This document shows, piece by piece, positions 50,101 to 57,360 of a DNA stretch of 64,000 nucleotides (its first letter is position 1; the number at the start of each line of letters is the position of its first letter). The DNA is from Anaerolineae bacterium (lineage in GTDB: Bacteria; Chloroflexota; Anaerolineae; Promineifilales; Promineifilaceae). Below the pieces are notes generated by a model that did no database searches, was not told the origin of the DNA, and saw only the letters and a list, made by a program, of their open reading frames with translations. The stretch covers positions 310,001 to 374,000 of the forward strand of contig JAHDWK010000003.1 of assembly GCA_023382655.1 (NCBI GenBank). The letters are read 5' to 3'. The position numbers were made by a program, and so were the translations under genes.

Positions 50101-50813
50101 TGCAGCAACTCGCCGTTAACGGCGTCTACCAACAGCACCCAGTAATGCTGGGCATCCAACGTCTCCACTTGCAATTCCCAGGCCAGCCGCAGACCAGTTT
50201 CAGTCCGGTAGTATACCAGCCGGCCGGGGATATCCGTGGCCGACACCCCGCCGTCACTCAGCATTGTCCGGCTGTCTAAGCTATCGTCTGTTTTTAGCAC
50301 GGTGATCGGCTGGGTGGGGCTTAGCCCAATGGCCGCCATGGCCGCTGCTGCCGCCTGCTCTGCGCTTAACACGGCGCTGCGGGTGTTGACGGCTCCGGCC
50401 AGGTTGCTAACAAAGTCGCTGTACAGGTTGATGATCGCGCCATCCCGCGCTACATGGGCGCTGAGGTTGCCGTTGAACACCTCTTTGCCCTCATAGCGCT
50501 GACGCATGTAGATGTGGGTGGTACCGGTGTCAGCATCGGTGTACTGGTCGGTTACAACCACATCGGCCAGGTCGGCCGCGCTCAGACCCATATCGGTCTG
50601 GTGCGTAGAAATATAGGATTGAATAATGTCTAGGGGAGCGCCCGCCGCAGGCCCGGTTAAAAAGGATACATCTCCCGGATGGCGGTCTGAGGATGCGGCG
50701 CTGACCTGGCTGTCAGCCGCCACATGAGCCGACCGGGCGGTTGAGGTGCCGATCATGCTCACAATGAGCGCCAGGCAAAACACGGTAAAACCTAATAAAA
50801 AATTCTTTCTCAT
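47139..50813 (-). CDS. Secreted M36-type (fungalysin) metalloprotease with accessory domains
   Basis: 1224 aa from ATG 50813. Signal peptide MRKNFLLGFTVFCLALIVSM..., FTP/PepSY propeptide (to about 290), and a peptidase M36 domain with zinc motif HEYGHG near 467-471 and a downstream EGWSDW Glu. Then an Ig-like repeat, an Fn3-like domain (LSWNAIPAVSDYTVEVATD), a subtilisin-type P/proprotein domain (HTWPDDIDILLVGPQG), two PKD domains, and the C-terminus YNIYLPVVLKP. Extracellular protein breakdown. Only two ACGGCCGT lie in 3.7 kb. Upstream region 50814-51252 has two palindromes. Confidence 0.92.
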   Translation of the reverse strand: MRKNFLLGFTVFCLALIVSMIGTSTARSAHVAADSQVSAASSDRHPGDVSFLTGPAAGAPLDIIQSYISTHQTDMGLSAADLADVVVTDQYTDADTGTTHIYMRQRYEGKEVFNGNLSAHVARDGAIINLYSDFVSNLAGAVNTRSAVLSAEQAAAAAMAAIGLSPTQPITVLKTDDSLDSRTMLSDGGVSATDIPGRLVYYRTETGLRLAWELQVETLDAQHYWVLLVDAVNGELLHQIDLVVHDHFGEMDDHAVSEVNEETSANVTTGVWNQNAAPPNSYEVYAMPSEYPDDGPRVIVSNPAHVVASPFGWHDTNGAPGAEFTITRGNNVSAYQDQDNDGNPEPGEQPDGGATLDFTGALVPLDLTQDPLSYVNAAIVNLFYWNNIIHDVFYVHGFNEVSGNFQVNNYGNGGVGNDDVRAEGQDGGGTNNANFLTPADGSRPRMQMYLWTQTTPRRDGDLENSIIVHEYGHGISNRLTGGPGNVGCLSNSEQMGEGWSDWLALVLTAKSSDTGPTARGIGTYVLGEPVTGQGIRPAPYSTDFGLNNYTYANLPGMAVPHGVGFIWGTMTWDMYWNLVDAHGFNPDFYGDWTTGGNNLAIRLVLDGMKLQPCNPGFVDGRNAILQADVNLTGGVNQCTIWEAFAGRGLGFSASQGSSGSTNDGTPAFDIPPSCNFLGVTPPTQNVCAGQNAIYNVTIGAAFSSPVAMTATGHPAGTTATFNPNPVIIIPGSTDLTIGNTAGAAAGSYTITITGDDSTTSSDLDVDLNVVNSTPAAPTLVSPPNGTMGLGTSTQLSWNAIPAVSDYTVEVATDISFTNIVYSNNVVGTSDTATGLSAQTTYFWRVRATNPCGTGINSSVWVFVTGEQYCNTDAISIPSSGAATPYPSNIIVSGAGNAVVDVDVQLTSLSHTWPDDIDILLVGPQGQNLIVLSDAGGSTDVVNADIIFDDSAAGTVPDSGPLAAGSYQPTNYEGIDAFPAPAPAASAATTLSTFNGTDPNGTWSLYVVDDTGSDAGSIGSGWCLQIATNPDNSPPSTTDPSITTPINENGMATLSGTIVDPDVGDTFTLTILWDDGSLPEVFNHSAAPAAFSHSHQYLDNGSYTVGLLLQDSAGNPYFESLNLTVNNVAPTVDAGADRTVVMNTAVAFNGAFTDPGTVDTHIIEWDFGDGNTASGSLTPNHTYTTVGLYTVTLTVTDNDGGADTDELVVQVVETYNIYLPVVLKP

Positions 50814-51252
50814 GTTAATTTTATCTCCAACTTTGAATTGAATCATTAAAAACCAAGAACGCAGGCATCCCTGGTCACTACACTTTTGAATCCGGCCAGG
50901 CCGGTTTTGACAGGGTGTAAACAGCGTCAAATGAACTGGCTGATTTTAGCCAGAGCTTCATGAATTTATGGGGTTGGTCTCAGATGTTGGTTAATAGACA
51001 ATGTGCTAATTTTTACTTGGTTTTGATTGAGGAGTGTGAGATACCCGTGTCTCACATGAGGTGTGCCCCGCTCCTCGGGTGCAATGAAAGTTGCACATCA
51101 GGTTGGTTAGCGTTTGCGCCAATAGCCTCAGCAGTATAACCGGAAATTTTTACATGTAAAGAGTTTTGAGAGTGACAAATTGACTAATTTGTCGGTTGCC
51201 TGCGCAACTTTGTTATAATCAGAGTCACAACTCGCAAAAGCAGGAACGGACC
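50814..51252. promoter_or_regulatory. 439-nt divergent control region (M36 protease / radical SAM)
   Basis: Palindromes TGTGAGA-N8-TCTCACA (51035-51056) and GTGCAA-N6-TTGCAC (51079-51096), and GTTGC-CTGC-GCAAC near 51195. Extended -10 TGTTATAAT (51211-51219) serves the radical SAM gene. No open frame of interest; no ACGGCCGT. Confidence 0.6.
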
Positions 51253-53193
51253 ATGATGACACCCGAACAAATCGAAATTGCCCTGGAGCGTATTTTACCC
51301 CGCGTCAGCAAACCAGGGCGCTACACCGGCGGCGAATACAACCAGATTGTCAAAGATTGGGCGGACATTGAGTACCGCGTGGCCCTGGCCTTCCCGGACA
51401 TCTACGACATTGGCATGTCCAACCTGGGGCTGATGATCCTCTACGACATCATCAACAAACACCGCAACCTGCTGGCCGAGCGTGTCTACTGTCCCTGGAC
51501 AGACATGGAAAGCATCATGCGCGACAAGGGGCTGCCCCTCTTTTCCCTGGAAAGCAAACACGCCATCCGCGAATTTGACCTGCTGGCGTTCAGCCTGCCC
51601 TACGAACAGCTATACACCAACGCGCTGAACCTGCTGGATTTAGCTGGGCTGCCGGTGCGCAGCCTGGAGCGGGACGAGACCTACCCGCTGGTCATTGCCG
51701 GGGGCCATGCCTGCTACAACCCGGAGCCGATGGCCCCCTTTATTGATGTGTTTGTCATTGGCGAAGGGGAAGAGGCGATCCTGAAAATCATTGGTGTCAT
51801 GCGCGCCGCCGCCCATTTAGACCGGGAGACGGAACTGCGTTACATCGCCCAGATTGAGGGGTGTTATGTGCCCCGCTTTTATGATGTGACCTACCACGAA
51901 GATGGCGCGATTGCCGCCATCACGCCCCACATGCCGGAAGCGCCCGCCAAAGTGCTGAAAACGATTGTGCCCGTACTGCCGCCGCCAGTCACGGATTTCA
52001 TCATCCCCTTTGTGGAGACGGTGCATAACCGCGCCCCGATAGAGATTATGCGCGGCTGTACACGGGGGTGCCGTTTTTGCCACGCCGGTATGGTGACGCG
52101 CCCGGTGCGGGAACGGCCGGTGGAAGAGGTGCTGGATGCCATGCAAAAAATCCTGGACAGCACAGGCTATGAGGAAATTGCCCTGCTGTCGCTGTCCTCC
52201 AGCGATTACACGCACGTGCTGGAACTGACGGAGAAGATTGGGCAGCGGTTCGGCCATTTGGGGCTGAATATTTCGCTGCCCTCGCTGCGGATTGAGTCGG
52301 TGTCCACGCAGTTGATGGATAATTTGGGCGACGGCCGTCGGGGTGGATTCACGCTTGCCCCCGAAGCTGCCACCGAAAAGATGCGCAACATCATCAACAA
52401 ATACGTCACCCACGCCGAACTGCTGGAAACGGCCCGCGAAATTTACCGGCGCGACTGGCGCACCATCAAACTCTACTTCATGATCGGCCACCCGATGGAG
52501 GAGATGGAGGATGTAGAGGCGATCATTGACCTGTGCAAACAGGTGTTGGCCGAAGGGCGCAAAATTCACGGCAACAAAGCCAGCCTGAATGTGGGCGTCA
52601 GCACCTTCATCCCCAAACCACACACCCCCTTCCAGTGGGAGCCAATGGATGAACTGGACAAAATTTACGCCAAGCTGGAACTGCTGCGAAACGAGGTGCG
52701 CGGACAAGGGTTGCGGCTGCGCTGGAATGATCCCCGCGAATCGGTGTTTGAGGGTTTTCTGAGCCGGGGTGACCGGCGGGTGGCGGAGGCGGTGGAGCGT
52801 GCCTGGCGCAACGGAGCGAAGTTTGACGCCTGGATGGAGCATTTCCGGGAGGATGCCTGGCTGGCCGCTTTCGCGGCGGAAGGGCTAGACCCGTATTTTT
52901 ACACCCACCGCAAACGGCGCATTGATGAGGTGTTCCCCTGGGAGCATATGGATGTGGCCATAACGAAGAAGTTCCTGACGCAGGATTACCTGATGAGCCA
53001 GGCGCAGGAGACGCGGGTGGACTGCCGCCACCACTGTTTTGCCTGTGGCATTCTGCCGAAGCTGAAAGACCTTCGCCGGGAGACCGAACCAGCCGCGTGG
53101 GAGTGCCCGCCCGTACCCAAACGCAGCCACCACAAAGGAGTGGTCACGGCCGTGCCTACCGTCGCCGGTATTCCGCTGCGGGTAATCAATTGA
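51253..53193 (+). CDS. Radical SAM protein, TIGR03960-like
   Basis: 646 aa. N-terminal cobalamin-binding-like region (to about 200) with YDIGMSNLGLMILYDIIN. Radical SAM core with C268xxxC272xxC275 (CTRGCRFC), GGFTLAPEAATEKMRNIINK and NVGVSTFIPKPHTPFQW. A second cysteine cluster VDCRHHCFACGIL lies near the C-terminus. In many bacteria this protein is fused to or followed by a DUF2344 partner and neighbours RNase G and ribosomal proteins; none is here. Reaction unknown. ATG 51253 has AGGAA upstream. Confidence 0.92.
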   Translation: MMTPEQIEIALERILPRVSKPGRYTGGEYNQIVKDWADIEYRVALAFPDIYDIGMSNLGLMILYDIINKHRNLLAERVYCPWTDMESIMRDKGLPLFSLESKHAIREFDLLAFSLPYEQLYTNALNLLDLAGLPVRSLERDETYPLVIAGGHACYNPEPMAPFIDVFVIGEGEEAILKIIGVMRAAAHLDRETELRYIAQIEGCYVPRFYDVTYHEDGAIAAITPHMPEAPAKVLKTIVPVLPPPVTDFIIPFVETVHNRAPIEIMRGCTRGCRFCHAGMVTRPVRERPVEEVLDAMQKILDSTGYEEIALLSLSSSDYTHVLELTEKIGQRFGHLGLNISLPSLRIESVSTQLMDNLGDGRRGGFTLAPEAATEKMRNIINKYVTHAELLETAREIYRRDWRTIKLYFMIGHPMEEMEDVEAIIDLCKQVLAEGRKIHGNKASLNVGVSTFIPKPHTPFQWEPMDELDKIYAKLELLRNEVRGQGLRLRWNDPRESVFEGFLSRGDRRVAEAVERAWRNGAKFDAWMEHFREDAWLAAFAAEGLDPYFYTHRKRRIDEVFPWEHMDVAITKKFLTQDYLMSQAQETRVDCRHHCFACGILPKLKDLRRETEPAAWECPPVPKRSHHKGVVTAVPTVAGIPLRVIN

Positions 53194-53264
53194 GTGTGAG
53201 GGATGAGAGGAAGGGCTATGGCCGTTTAACAGTCGGGTGCAACCCGTTTTGGGGCGCACCACTA

Positions 53265-54149
53265 CTATTTTGTTCCTGTAAGGGGAAGCCTGAGTGCGTC
53301 CGCAATAATATTTGACCAAGGCATGACTCCCAGTTGGATCCAATCAGTAGCCCACATAATGGCGATAAGTCCTATTCCGAAAGCGATGCTGTCCACAATG
53401 CTTATGTGATACATTGACAGGTCAGGCACATAGAAGGGTGAACTTACTCTTGCACCATCCCCTTGTCCTGTCGGAACTTTAGGGAAGACAATGACGTTCT
53501 GTCCGAGAACAATGATGTCAGGTGGGTGTGAGGAAGCAGGCATTCCAGTGTTTTTCAGTATAGAACTTATTTGGTTTGCATCGGCTATTTCGCTCTCACC
53601 TTTCTTCCGGCGCACTTGCTTGGCGAATATAGCCGTAAATGCTGGGTTACGGTGGTCGGGAAAATTCTCGGGCGTTGTCACTTTCATGTCGTGGCTCAGA
53701 ACAAAATTAGGCACGATCTGACTTGGCGGTAGTTTTTCCCTCTTTGAAAGTAACTCTTTCACTTTCCCTACTTGATTGCATGCGTAAGTTAGGCTTTGGC
53801 CGTCATCCCCTATCAAGTTAAGTGTGTGCTTTGCTTCAATGTAGCAGTATGTTGCCTCAGCCGGAATATACTCTTTCCTCGCAAAATCCCCGTGGTCGCG
53901 CAACATGAGTGTAGGAAAGCGACTCCGTTCAAATAGAACTATGTCATCTCCTGCTATTGCGCTGTCTTGGCTTACGACGTAGCCACGAGCTATCCCAATC
54001 CTATCAGGAAGCGCACTTCGCAAAGTTTTGCATAGCACTATCTCGAATTCGGGGCCAAACTCAAAATTGTGCTCAGCTTCCACAGTAGACAAATTGGCTA
54101 CAAACCTTTTCGCTAATGTTTCTACATAGCTGTGGTAGAGATATGCCAT
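53265..54149 (-). CDS. DUF6602-like protein (PD-(D/E)xK-like)
   Basis: 294 aa. ALPDRIGIARGYVVSQD...AGDDIVLF...EATYCYIEAKHTL has the order of DUF6602 and of restriction-like folds: Asp in DDIVLF and E-x-K in IEAK. The C-terminal part, with a hydrophobic stretch SIAFGIGLIAIMW, is not recognised. More AT-rich than its surroundings and no ACGGCCGT from 53155 to 54490, both signs of recent transfer. Probably an accessory or defence nuclease-like protein. Confidence 0.7.
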   Translation of the reverse strand: MAYLYHSYVETLAKRFVANLSTVEAEHNFEFGPEFEIVLCKTLRSALPDRIGIARGYVVSQDSAIAGDDIVLFERSRFPTLMLRDHGDFARKEYIPAEATYCYIEAKHTLNLIGDDGQSLTYACNQVGKVKELLSKREKLPPSQIVPNFVLSHDMKVTTPENFPDHRNPAFTAIFAKQVRRKKGESEIADANQISSILKNTGMPASSHPPDIIVLGQNVIVFPKVPTGQGDGARVSSPFYVPDLSMYHISIVDSIAFGIGLIAIMWATDWIQLGVMPWSNIIADALRLPLTGTK

Positions 54150-54423
54150 AGGAAAAGCCTTTATTTACTGAGTTACTGTGACTGTGCGCTCAACTATTAA
54201 TTATTCTGCATCTGTTGCAAGGTGTGGTTGTTTCGGAATGATACTCTGCAATCAGTCGTAAAGTAAACACCGTTGTTTGGATATTTACCCTGCAGGAGGA
54301 AACCCCATCATCCCCTCAACTTCAATCGGTCGGGCCACGCCCGTTCCTCTACATTTGTGGCGCATTAAGTGGAATAGGCGTTTGACGGCAAGGTGGGTAT
54401 GTCAACTATACAAAAGCGAGAAA

Positions 54424-54500
54424 CTATGCAAACTCTATCCGAACTTGTTTACCTACAGCACGGGCTAAACGATCCAGCGATTCCAGGGTCACGGCCGTCA
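54424..54500 (-). pseudogene. Remnant: C-terminal tail of an XRE-type antitoxin (copy A)
   Basis: Minus-strand frame ends VTLESLDRLARAVGKQVRIEFA and stop, the usual end of XRE/HigA-type antitoxins (a LESLDRLA helix then a beta strand). No body or start is attached. Copy B is at 54997-55073. Confidence 0.55.
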
Positions 54501-54541
54501 CCCTCCCCCATAAACGCGACAAGCGATGGGGCACGGCCGTA
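54488..54541. repeat. Direct repeat block flanking higA (copy A)
   Basis: CCCATAAACGCGACAAGCGATGGG bordered by ACGGCCGT on both sides. The second copy, same orientation with several changes, is at 54935-54986. Confidence 0.65.
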
Positions 54542-54557
54542 CAGGCCCAGGTGATAA

Positions 54558-54851
54558 TTATTGAGCCGCAAATTCAAGTTTTTCAATCTCATCCACATTC
54601 AAATGTTTGCGCACTTGCCAAAGGTCGTAACTGTTTTGCATTGCCAGCCAGCTTTCCGGTGAGCGGCCCAATGCCTTGGAGAGACGCAAAGCCATCTCCG
54701 GCGTAACACTGCTTTTTCCGTTTAGTAAGCGGGTAAACGTAGATGGAGACACCTTTAGCTTGGCAGCCACAGTACGCGAACTAACCTGCAACTCTTCGAG
54801 ATATACTTCTCGAATAAATTTCCCAGGATGGGGTGGATCATACATGCTCAT
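54558..54851 (-). CDS. higA: HigA-type antitoxin (orphan)
   Basis: 97 aa. Starts MSMYDPPHPGKFIREVYLEE, then a XRE helix-turn-helix (SSRTVAAKLKVSPSTFTRLLNGKSSVTPEMALRLSKALGRSPESWLAMQ): the addiction-module HigA signature. Its toxin HigB should precede it. Only the last codons of a HigB frame remain upstream. Likely a free DNA-binding repressor now. Confidence 0.9.
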   Translation of the reverse strand: MSMYDPPHPGKFIREVYLEELQVSSRTVAAKLKVSPSTFTRLLNGKSSVTPEMALRLSKALGRSPESWLAMQNSYDLWQVRKHLNVDEIEKLEFAAQ

Positions 54852-54883
54852 TAGTGATAATCCTCATAATTAACGATATTGGA
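54851..54883 (-). pseudogene. Remnant of HigB toxin C-terminus
   Basis: The frame overlapping the higA start reads SNIVNYEDYH and stop, which fits the end of HigB toxins (VNYEDYH). An in-frame TAA precedes it and the rest of the toxin gene is missing. The stop overlaps the higA ATG by one base, as in intact higBA pairs. Confidence 0.5.
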
Positions 54884-54934
54884 TTATACAATTCGTTGCG
54901 TGCCACGTAACAGAACAAGGTGGCAATTGGTATA

Positions 54935-54986
54935 CGGCCGTGCCCCATAAACGCGACAAACGACGGGATAGGGGACGGCCGTACAA
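54935..54986. repeat. Direct repeat block flanking higA (copy B)
   Basis: ACGGCCGT, then CCCATAAACGCGACAAACGACGGG, then ACGGCCGT again. Compare copy A at 54488. Confidence 0.65.
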
Positions 54987-54996
54987 AAATCAGACC

Positions 54997-55073
54997 CTAC
55001 ACAAACTCTATCCGCACCTGTTTGCCCACTGCATGGGCTAAACGACCCAGCGATTCCAAGGTCACGGCCGTAA
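54997..55073 (-). pseudogene. Remnant: C-terminal tail of an XRE-type antitoxin (copy B)
   Basis: Minus-strand frame ends VTLESLGRLAHAVGKQVRIEFV and stop, nearly the same as copy A. About 570 nt separate the two copies, which flank the higA locus. Confidence 0.55.
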
Positions 55074-55084
55074 TGTTACTTATG

Positions 55085-55525
55085 TTAACCGGTCAGCAGC
55101 GCCAGTAACCCTTCCGGCACCAGCCGGATGTTTTTCTCCTTCATTTGCGCCAGGGATTGCCATTGGGCGGTGAAGTGGCTGTGATTGCCATGTTCGTAAG
55201 CCTGGAGGGTCTCTTGCTGGTAGAGCGACTTGTCCACAAACGCGGCGTCATAGACAAAGACAATTTCATGCCCCGGCTGCCCTTCATACACAAAGAGGTT
55301 TTCCAATACGCCAAGCAACTGGATGTTCTCCACTGCCGCCCCCAATTCTTCCTCTATCTCCCGCACCAGCGCCGTCCGGCTATCTTCGCCAAACTCAATG
55401 GCCCCGCCCAACGGCCGACAAAACCAATCTCCCTTTACCGAGTCCGGTTGTATCTCCACCAGGATACGGCCGTTATGCCGAAACAAACAAACGACAATGG
55501 GCCTTATCCGTTTTTTATCCATCAT
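55085..55525 (-). CDS. NUDIX hydrolase
   Basis: 146 aa. Nudix box GGAIEFGEDSRTALVREIEEELGA matches GX5EX7REUXEEXGU. N-terminal IRPIVVCLFRHNGRILVE and PLGG are typical of (d)NTP- or ADP-ribose-type NUDIX enzymes. Its ATG overlaps the methyltransferase stop (TGATG), so the two are coupled. Substrate unknown. Confidence 0.92.
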   Translation of the reverse strand: MMDKKRIRPIVVCLFRHNGRILVEIQPDSVKGDWFCRPLGGAIEFGEDSRTALVREIEEELGAAVENIQLLGVLENLFVYEGQPGHEIVFVYDAAFVDKSLYQQETLQAYEHGNHSHFTAQWQSLAQMKEKNIRLVPEGLLALLTG

Positions 55526-56271
55526 CACACCTTCTCCAACACGGCCGTATACGACCCCTCTCCCTCAATAATCCGCCCAATCTGCCAGCCCGTCCCCGCC
55601 ACAATCGCCGCCATCTCCTCCGGCGAGACCATGAGGTAATCAAACCAGGGGCCGATAAGGGTTTTGTAGCGCACCCGAATGCGCACCTGCCCGGACATGC
55701 GTCCCCGCTGCCGGTTCCACTCGTGGTAAGCCAGGTGGTCGGGGTCGGTGGTCTGGTAAACGTTGCGGCTTTCGGCCAGGATACGGCCGTCCCGTGTCGT
55801 CATCCCCGCAAACCGGCGCAGCAGCCACCTGGCCCGCGCCGCATTGCCAAACAAGCCAAAGTTATTGCCAAACATGATGATCGTATCAAACACGCCCAAT
55901 GTTTGGCGGCTGGCGCGGGTGATGGACATGACCCGCGCCTCCCGCACCCCGCATAGTTGCGCGGTGTGAATCGCCAGTGGTGAGTTGTCAATGCCCACCA
56001 CCTCGTGCCCTTTTTCTTGCAGATACAGGCAAACGCGCCCAGGGCCACAGCCGATGTCCAGCACACGGCCCGAAGCCGCTTCGGGTTCGCCAAGCACCAA
56101 GTCAATCGCCTCTTGTTGGGCGGGCGACCACGCGGCATAGGGCGCAAAATAAGCCGCCGGGCCGCCGGATGTACCCACATACCCATCCTCGCGCTCGATG
56201 ATTTCTGTGGCCGGTTCCCCCAGGTAAAAATCGTACACTTCACGGCCGTAGGCGTCTTGTTCTGGTTTCAT
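55525..56271 (-). CDS. Class I SAM-dependent methyltransferase
   Basis: 248 aa from ATG 56271 (AGGAG 10 nt upstream). Motif I VLDIGCGPGRVCLYL at about 68-82, VVGIDNSPLAI, then FDTIIMFGNNFGLFG (motif IV) and a C-terminal beta part. A 27-bp palindromic repeat (56065-56091) encodes EPEAASG just before motif I. Target unknown. Confidence 0.9.
   Translation of the reverse strand: MKPEQDAYGREVYDFYLGEPATEIIEREDGYVGTSGGPAAYFAPYAAWSPAQQEAIDLVLGEPEAASGRVLDIGCGPGRVCLYLQEKGHEVVGIDNSPLAIHTAQLCGVREARVMSITRASRQTLGVFDTIIMFGNNFGLFGNAARARWLLRRFAGMTTRDGRILAESRNVYQTTDPDHLAYHEWNRQRGRMSGQVRIRVRYKTLIGPWFDYLMVSPEEMAAIVAGTGWQIGRIIEGEGSYTAVLEKV
56065..56091. repeat. 27-bp palindromic repeat inside the methyltransferase gene
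   Basis: Exact inverted copy of 59818-59844; core CCCGAAGC-G-GCTTCGGG. Read in frame as EPEAASGR. Confidence 0.8.
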
Positions 56272-56292
56272 TGCTTCTCTTCTCCTGAAAAT

Positions 56293-56347
56293 AATCAAAG
56301 ATTACGCGGAACTTGTCCTGAGTTTACCGAAGGATGGCGCAGATTAT
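56293..56347. repeat. Intergenic word fragment (AATCAAAGATTACGCGG and CCTGAG...CGAAGG types)
   Basis: AATCAAAGATTACGCGG relates to the hairpin at 30164. It is interrupted by CTTGTCCTGAGTTTACCGAAGG, a variant of a widely dispersed CCTTCGACAAGCTCAGG-type element, then GCGCAGATTAT resumes the first word. It looks like one element inserted in another. Confidence 0.5.
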
Positions 56348-56362
56348 AACGCTCACCCGTTA

Positions 56363-56391
56363 TTGACGCTGTCAGATGCCAACTATACAAT
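56363..56391 (+). promoter_or_regulatory. Promoter for the third ABC exporter
   Basis: TTGACG (56363-56368), a 17-nt spacer and TACAAT (56386-56391), then 7 nt to an ATG at 56399. Confidence 0.75.
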
Positions 56392-56398
56392 CAGCGCC

Positions 56399-56452
56399 AT
56401 GCATTCATCCGTGTCCCATCCCCCAGACAATGTTAGCGAGATATTCCTATGA
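56399..56452 (+). CDS. 17-aa leaderless minigene coupled to the ABC ATPase
   Basis: MHSSVSHPPDNVSEIFL, beginning at the expected transcript start of the promoter and ending TGA overlapping the ATG of the ATPase gene (ATGA). No Shine-Dalgarno site precedes the ATPase, so its translation may depend on ribosomes ending this minigene. Confidence 0.5.
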   Translation: MHSSVSHPPDNVSEIFL

Positions 56453-57357
56453 GTGACACCATCGCCATTCGGTTAGAAGATGTGAGCAAAACGTTTGGCC
56501 GCCGCAAATACCGCGTGCAGGCCGTGCGGGATATTAGCCTCAGCGTGGCCGCCGGGCAGGTATATGGCTTTTTGGGGCCAAACGGGGCCGGTAAAACGAC
56601 CACCATCCGCATGATTATGGATTTGATACGGCCGTCCACCGGCGCCCTGTTTGTCTACGGCCGTAACGTCCACAGCGACCACACCGTCTTGCAGCGGGTG
56701 GGTGCGTTGGTCGAGGGGGCCGCCTTTTACCCCTTCCTCACCGGGCGCAAAAATCTGGAAGTGCTGGCCCGCACGGGCAATCATTACGACGCTGCCCGCA
56801 TCCAGGCCATGCTGGATCAGGTGGGTCTGGCCGACCGCGCCGACCGGCAGGTGAAAGGGTATTCCACCGGCATGAAACAGCGGTTGGGGTTGGCTGCCGC
56901 CCTGCTGCATGACCCCGACCTGGTGATTCTGGACGAACCCACCAACGGCCTCGACCCGGCGGGAATTCAGGAAATGCGCACCTTCATCCGCGACCTGGCG
57001 CAAAAACAGGGCAAGACCGTCTTCCTCTCCAGTCACTTACTGGGCGAAGTGGAGCAGGTATGTGACCGGGTAGCCATTATCAACAAGGGCCACATTATCC
57101 GTGAAGGAATAGTGGCCGATTTGCTGGCGGCGCAGACGCAGTTAGTGGTGGAAGCAGTGCCGGTGGATAGGGCGACGGCCGTGCTCACCCCCCACTGGCC
57201 CGTCACCGCCAACGAAAAAACCATCACCGTCCTGGCTGCCCGCGATGACGCGCCCGCTGTGGTGCAAACGTTGGTCGCCCATGAGGTCGCCGTCTACCAG
57301 GTGCGCAGCGAGCGGCAAAGCCTAGAACAATTCTTTTTGGAAGTGACGGGGGAATAA
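56449..57357 (+). CDS. ABC transporter ATP-binding protein (BcrA-like)
   Basis: 302 aa. Walker A GPNGAGKT (43-50), signature GYSTGMKQR (LSGGQ replaced by YSTGM, as in bacitracin/lantibiotic exporters), Walker B LVILDEP, D-loop GLDPAG and His in FLSSHLLGE. The C-terminal region about 215-302 is typical of BcrA-type ATPases. Followed 4 nt later by its permease. Confidence 0.93.
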   Translation: MSDTIAIRLEDVSKTFGRRKYRVQAVRDISLSVAAGQVYGFLGPNGAGKTTTIRMIMDLIRPSTGALFVYGRNVHSDHTVLQRVGALVEGAAFYPFLTGRKNLEVLARTGNHYDAARIQAMLDQVGLADRADRQVKGYSTGMKQRLGLAAALLHDPDLVILDEPTNGLDPAGIQEMRTFIRDLAQKQGKTVFLSSHLLGEVEQVCDRVAIINKGHIIREGIVADLLAAQTQLVVEAVPVDRATAVLTPHWPVTANEKTITVLAARDDAPAVVQTLVAHEVAVYQVRSERQSLEQFFLEVTGE

Positions 57358-57360
57358 AAT

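Larger units (their letters stand above)
54150..54557. other. Non-coding accessory stretch with antitoxin-tail remnant
   Basis: 54150-54420 holds nothing recognisable (one 63-codon frame without a ribosome site). 54424-54557 carries the remnant and repeat block described separately. Confidence 0.5.

Noticed and set aside
54277-54468. 63-codon frame between the DUF6602-like gene and higA
   Set aside because: No ribosome site, no family look, and it overlaps the antitoxin-tail remnant.
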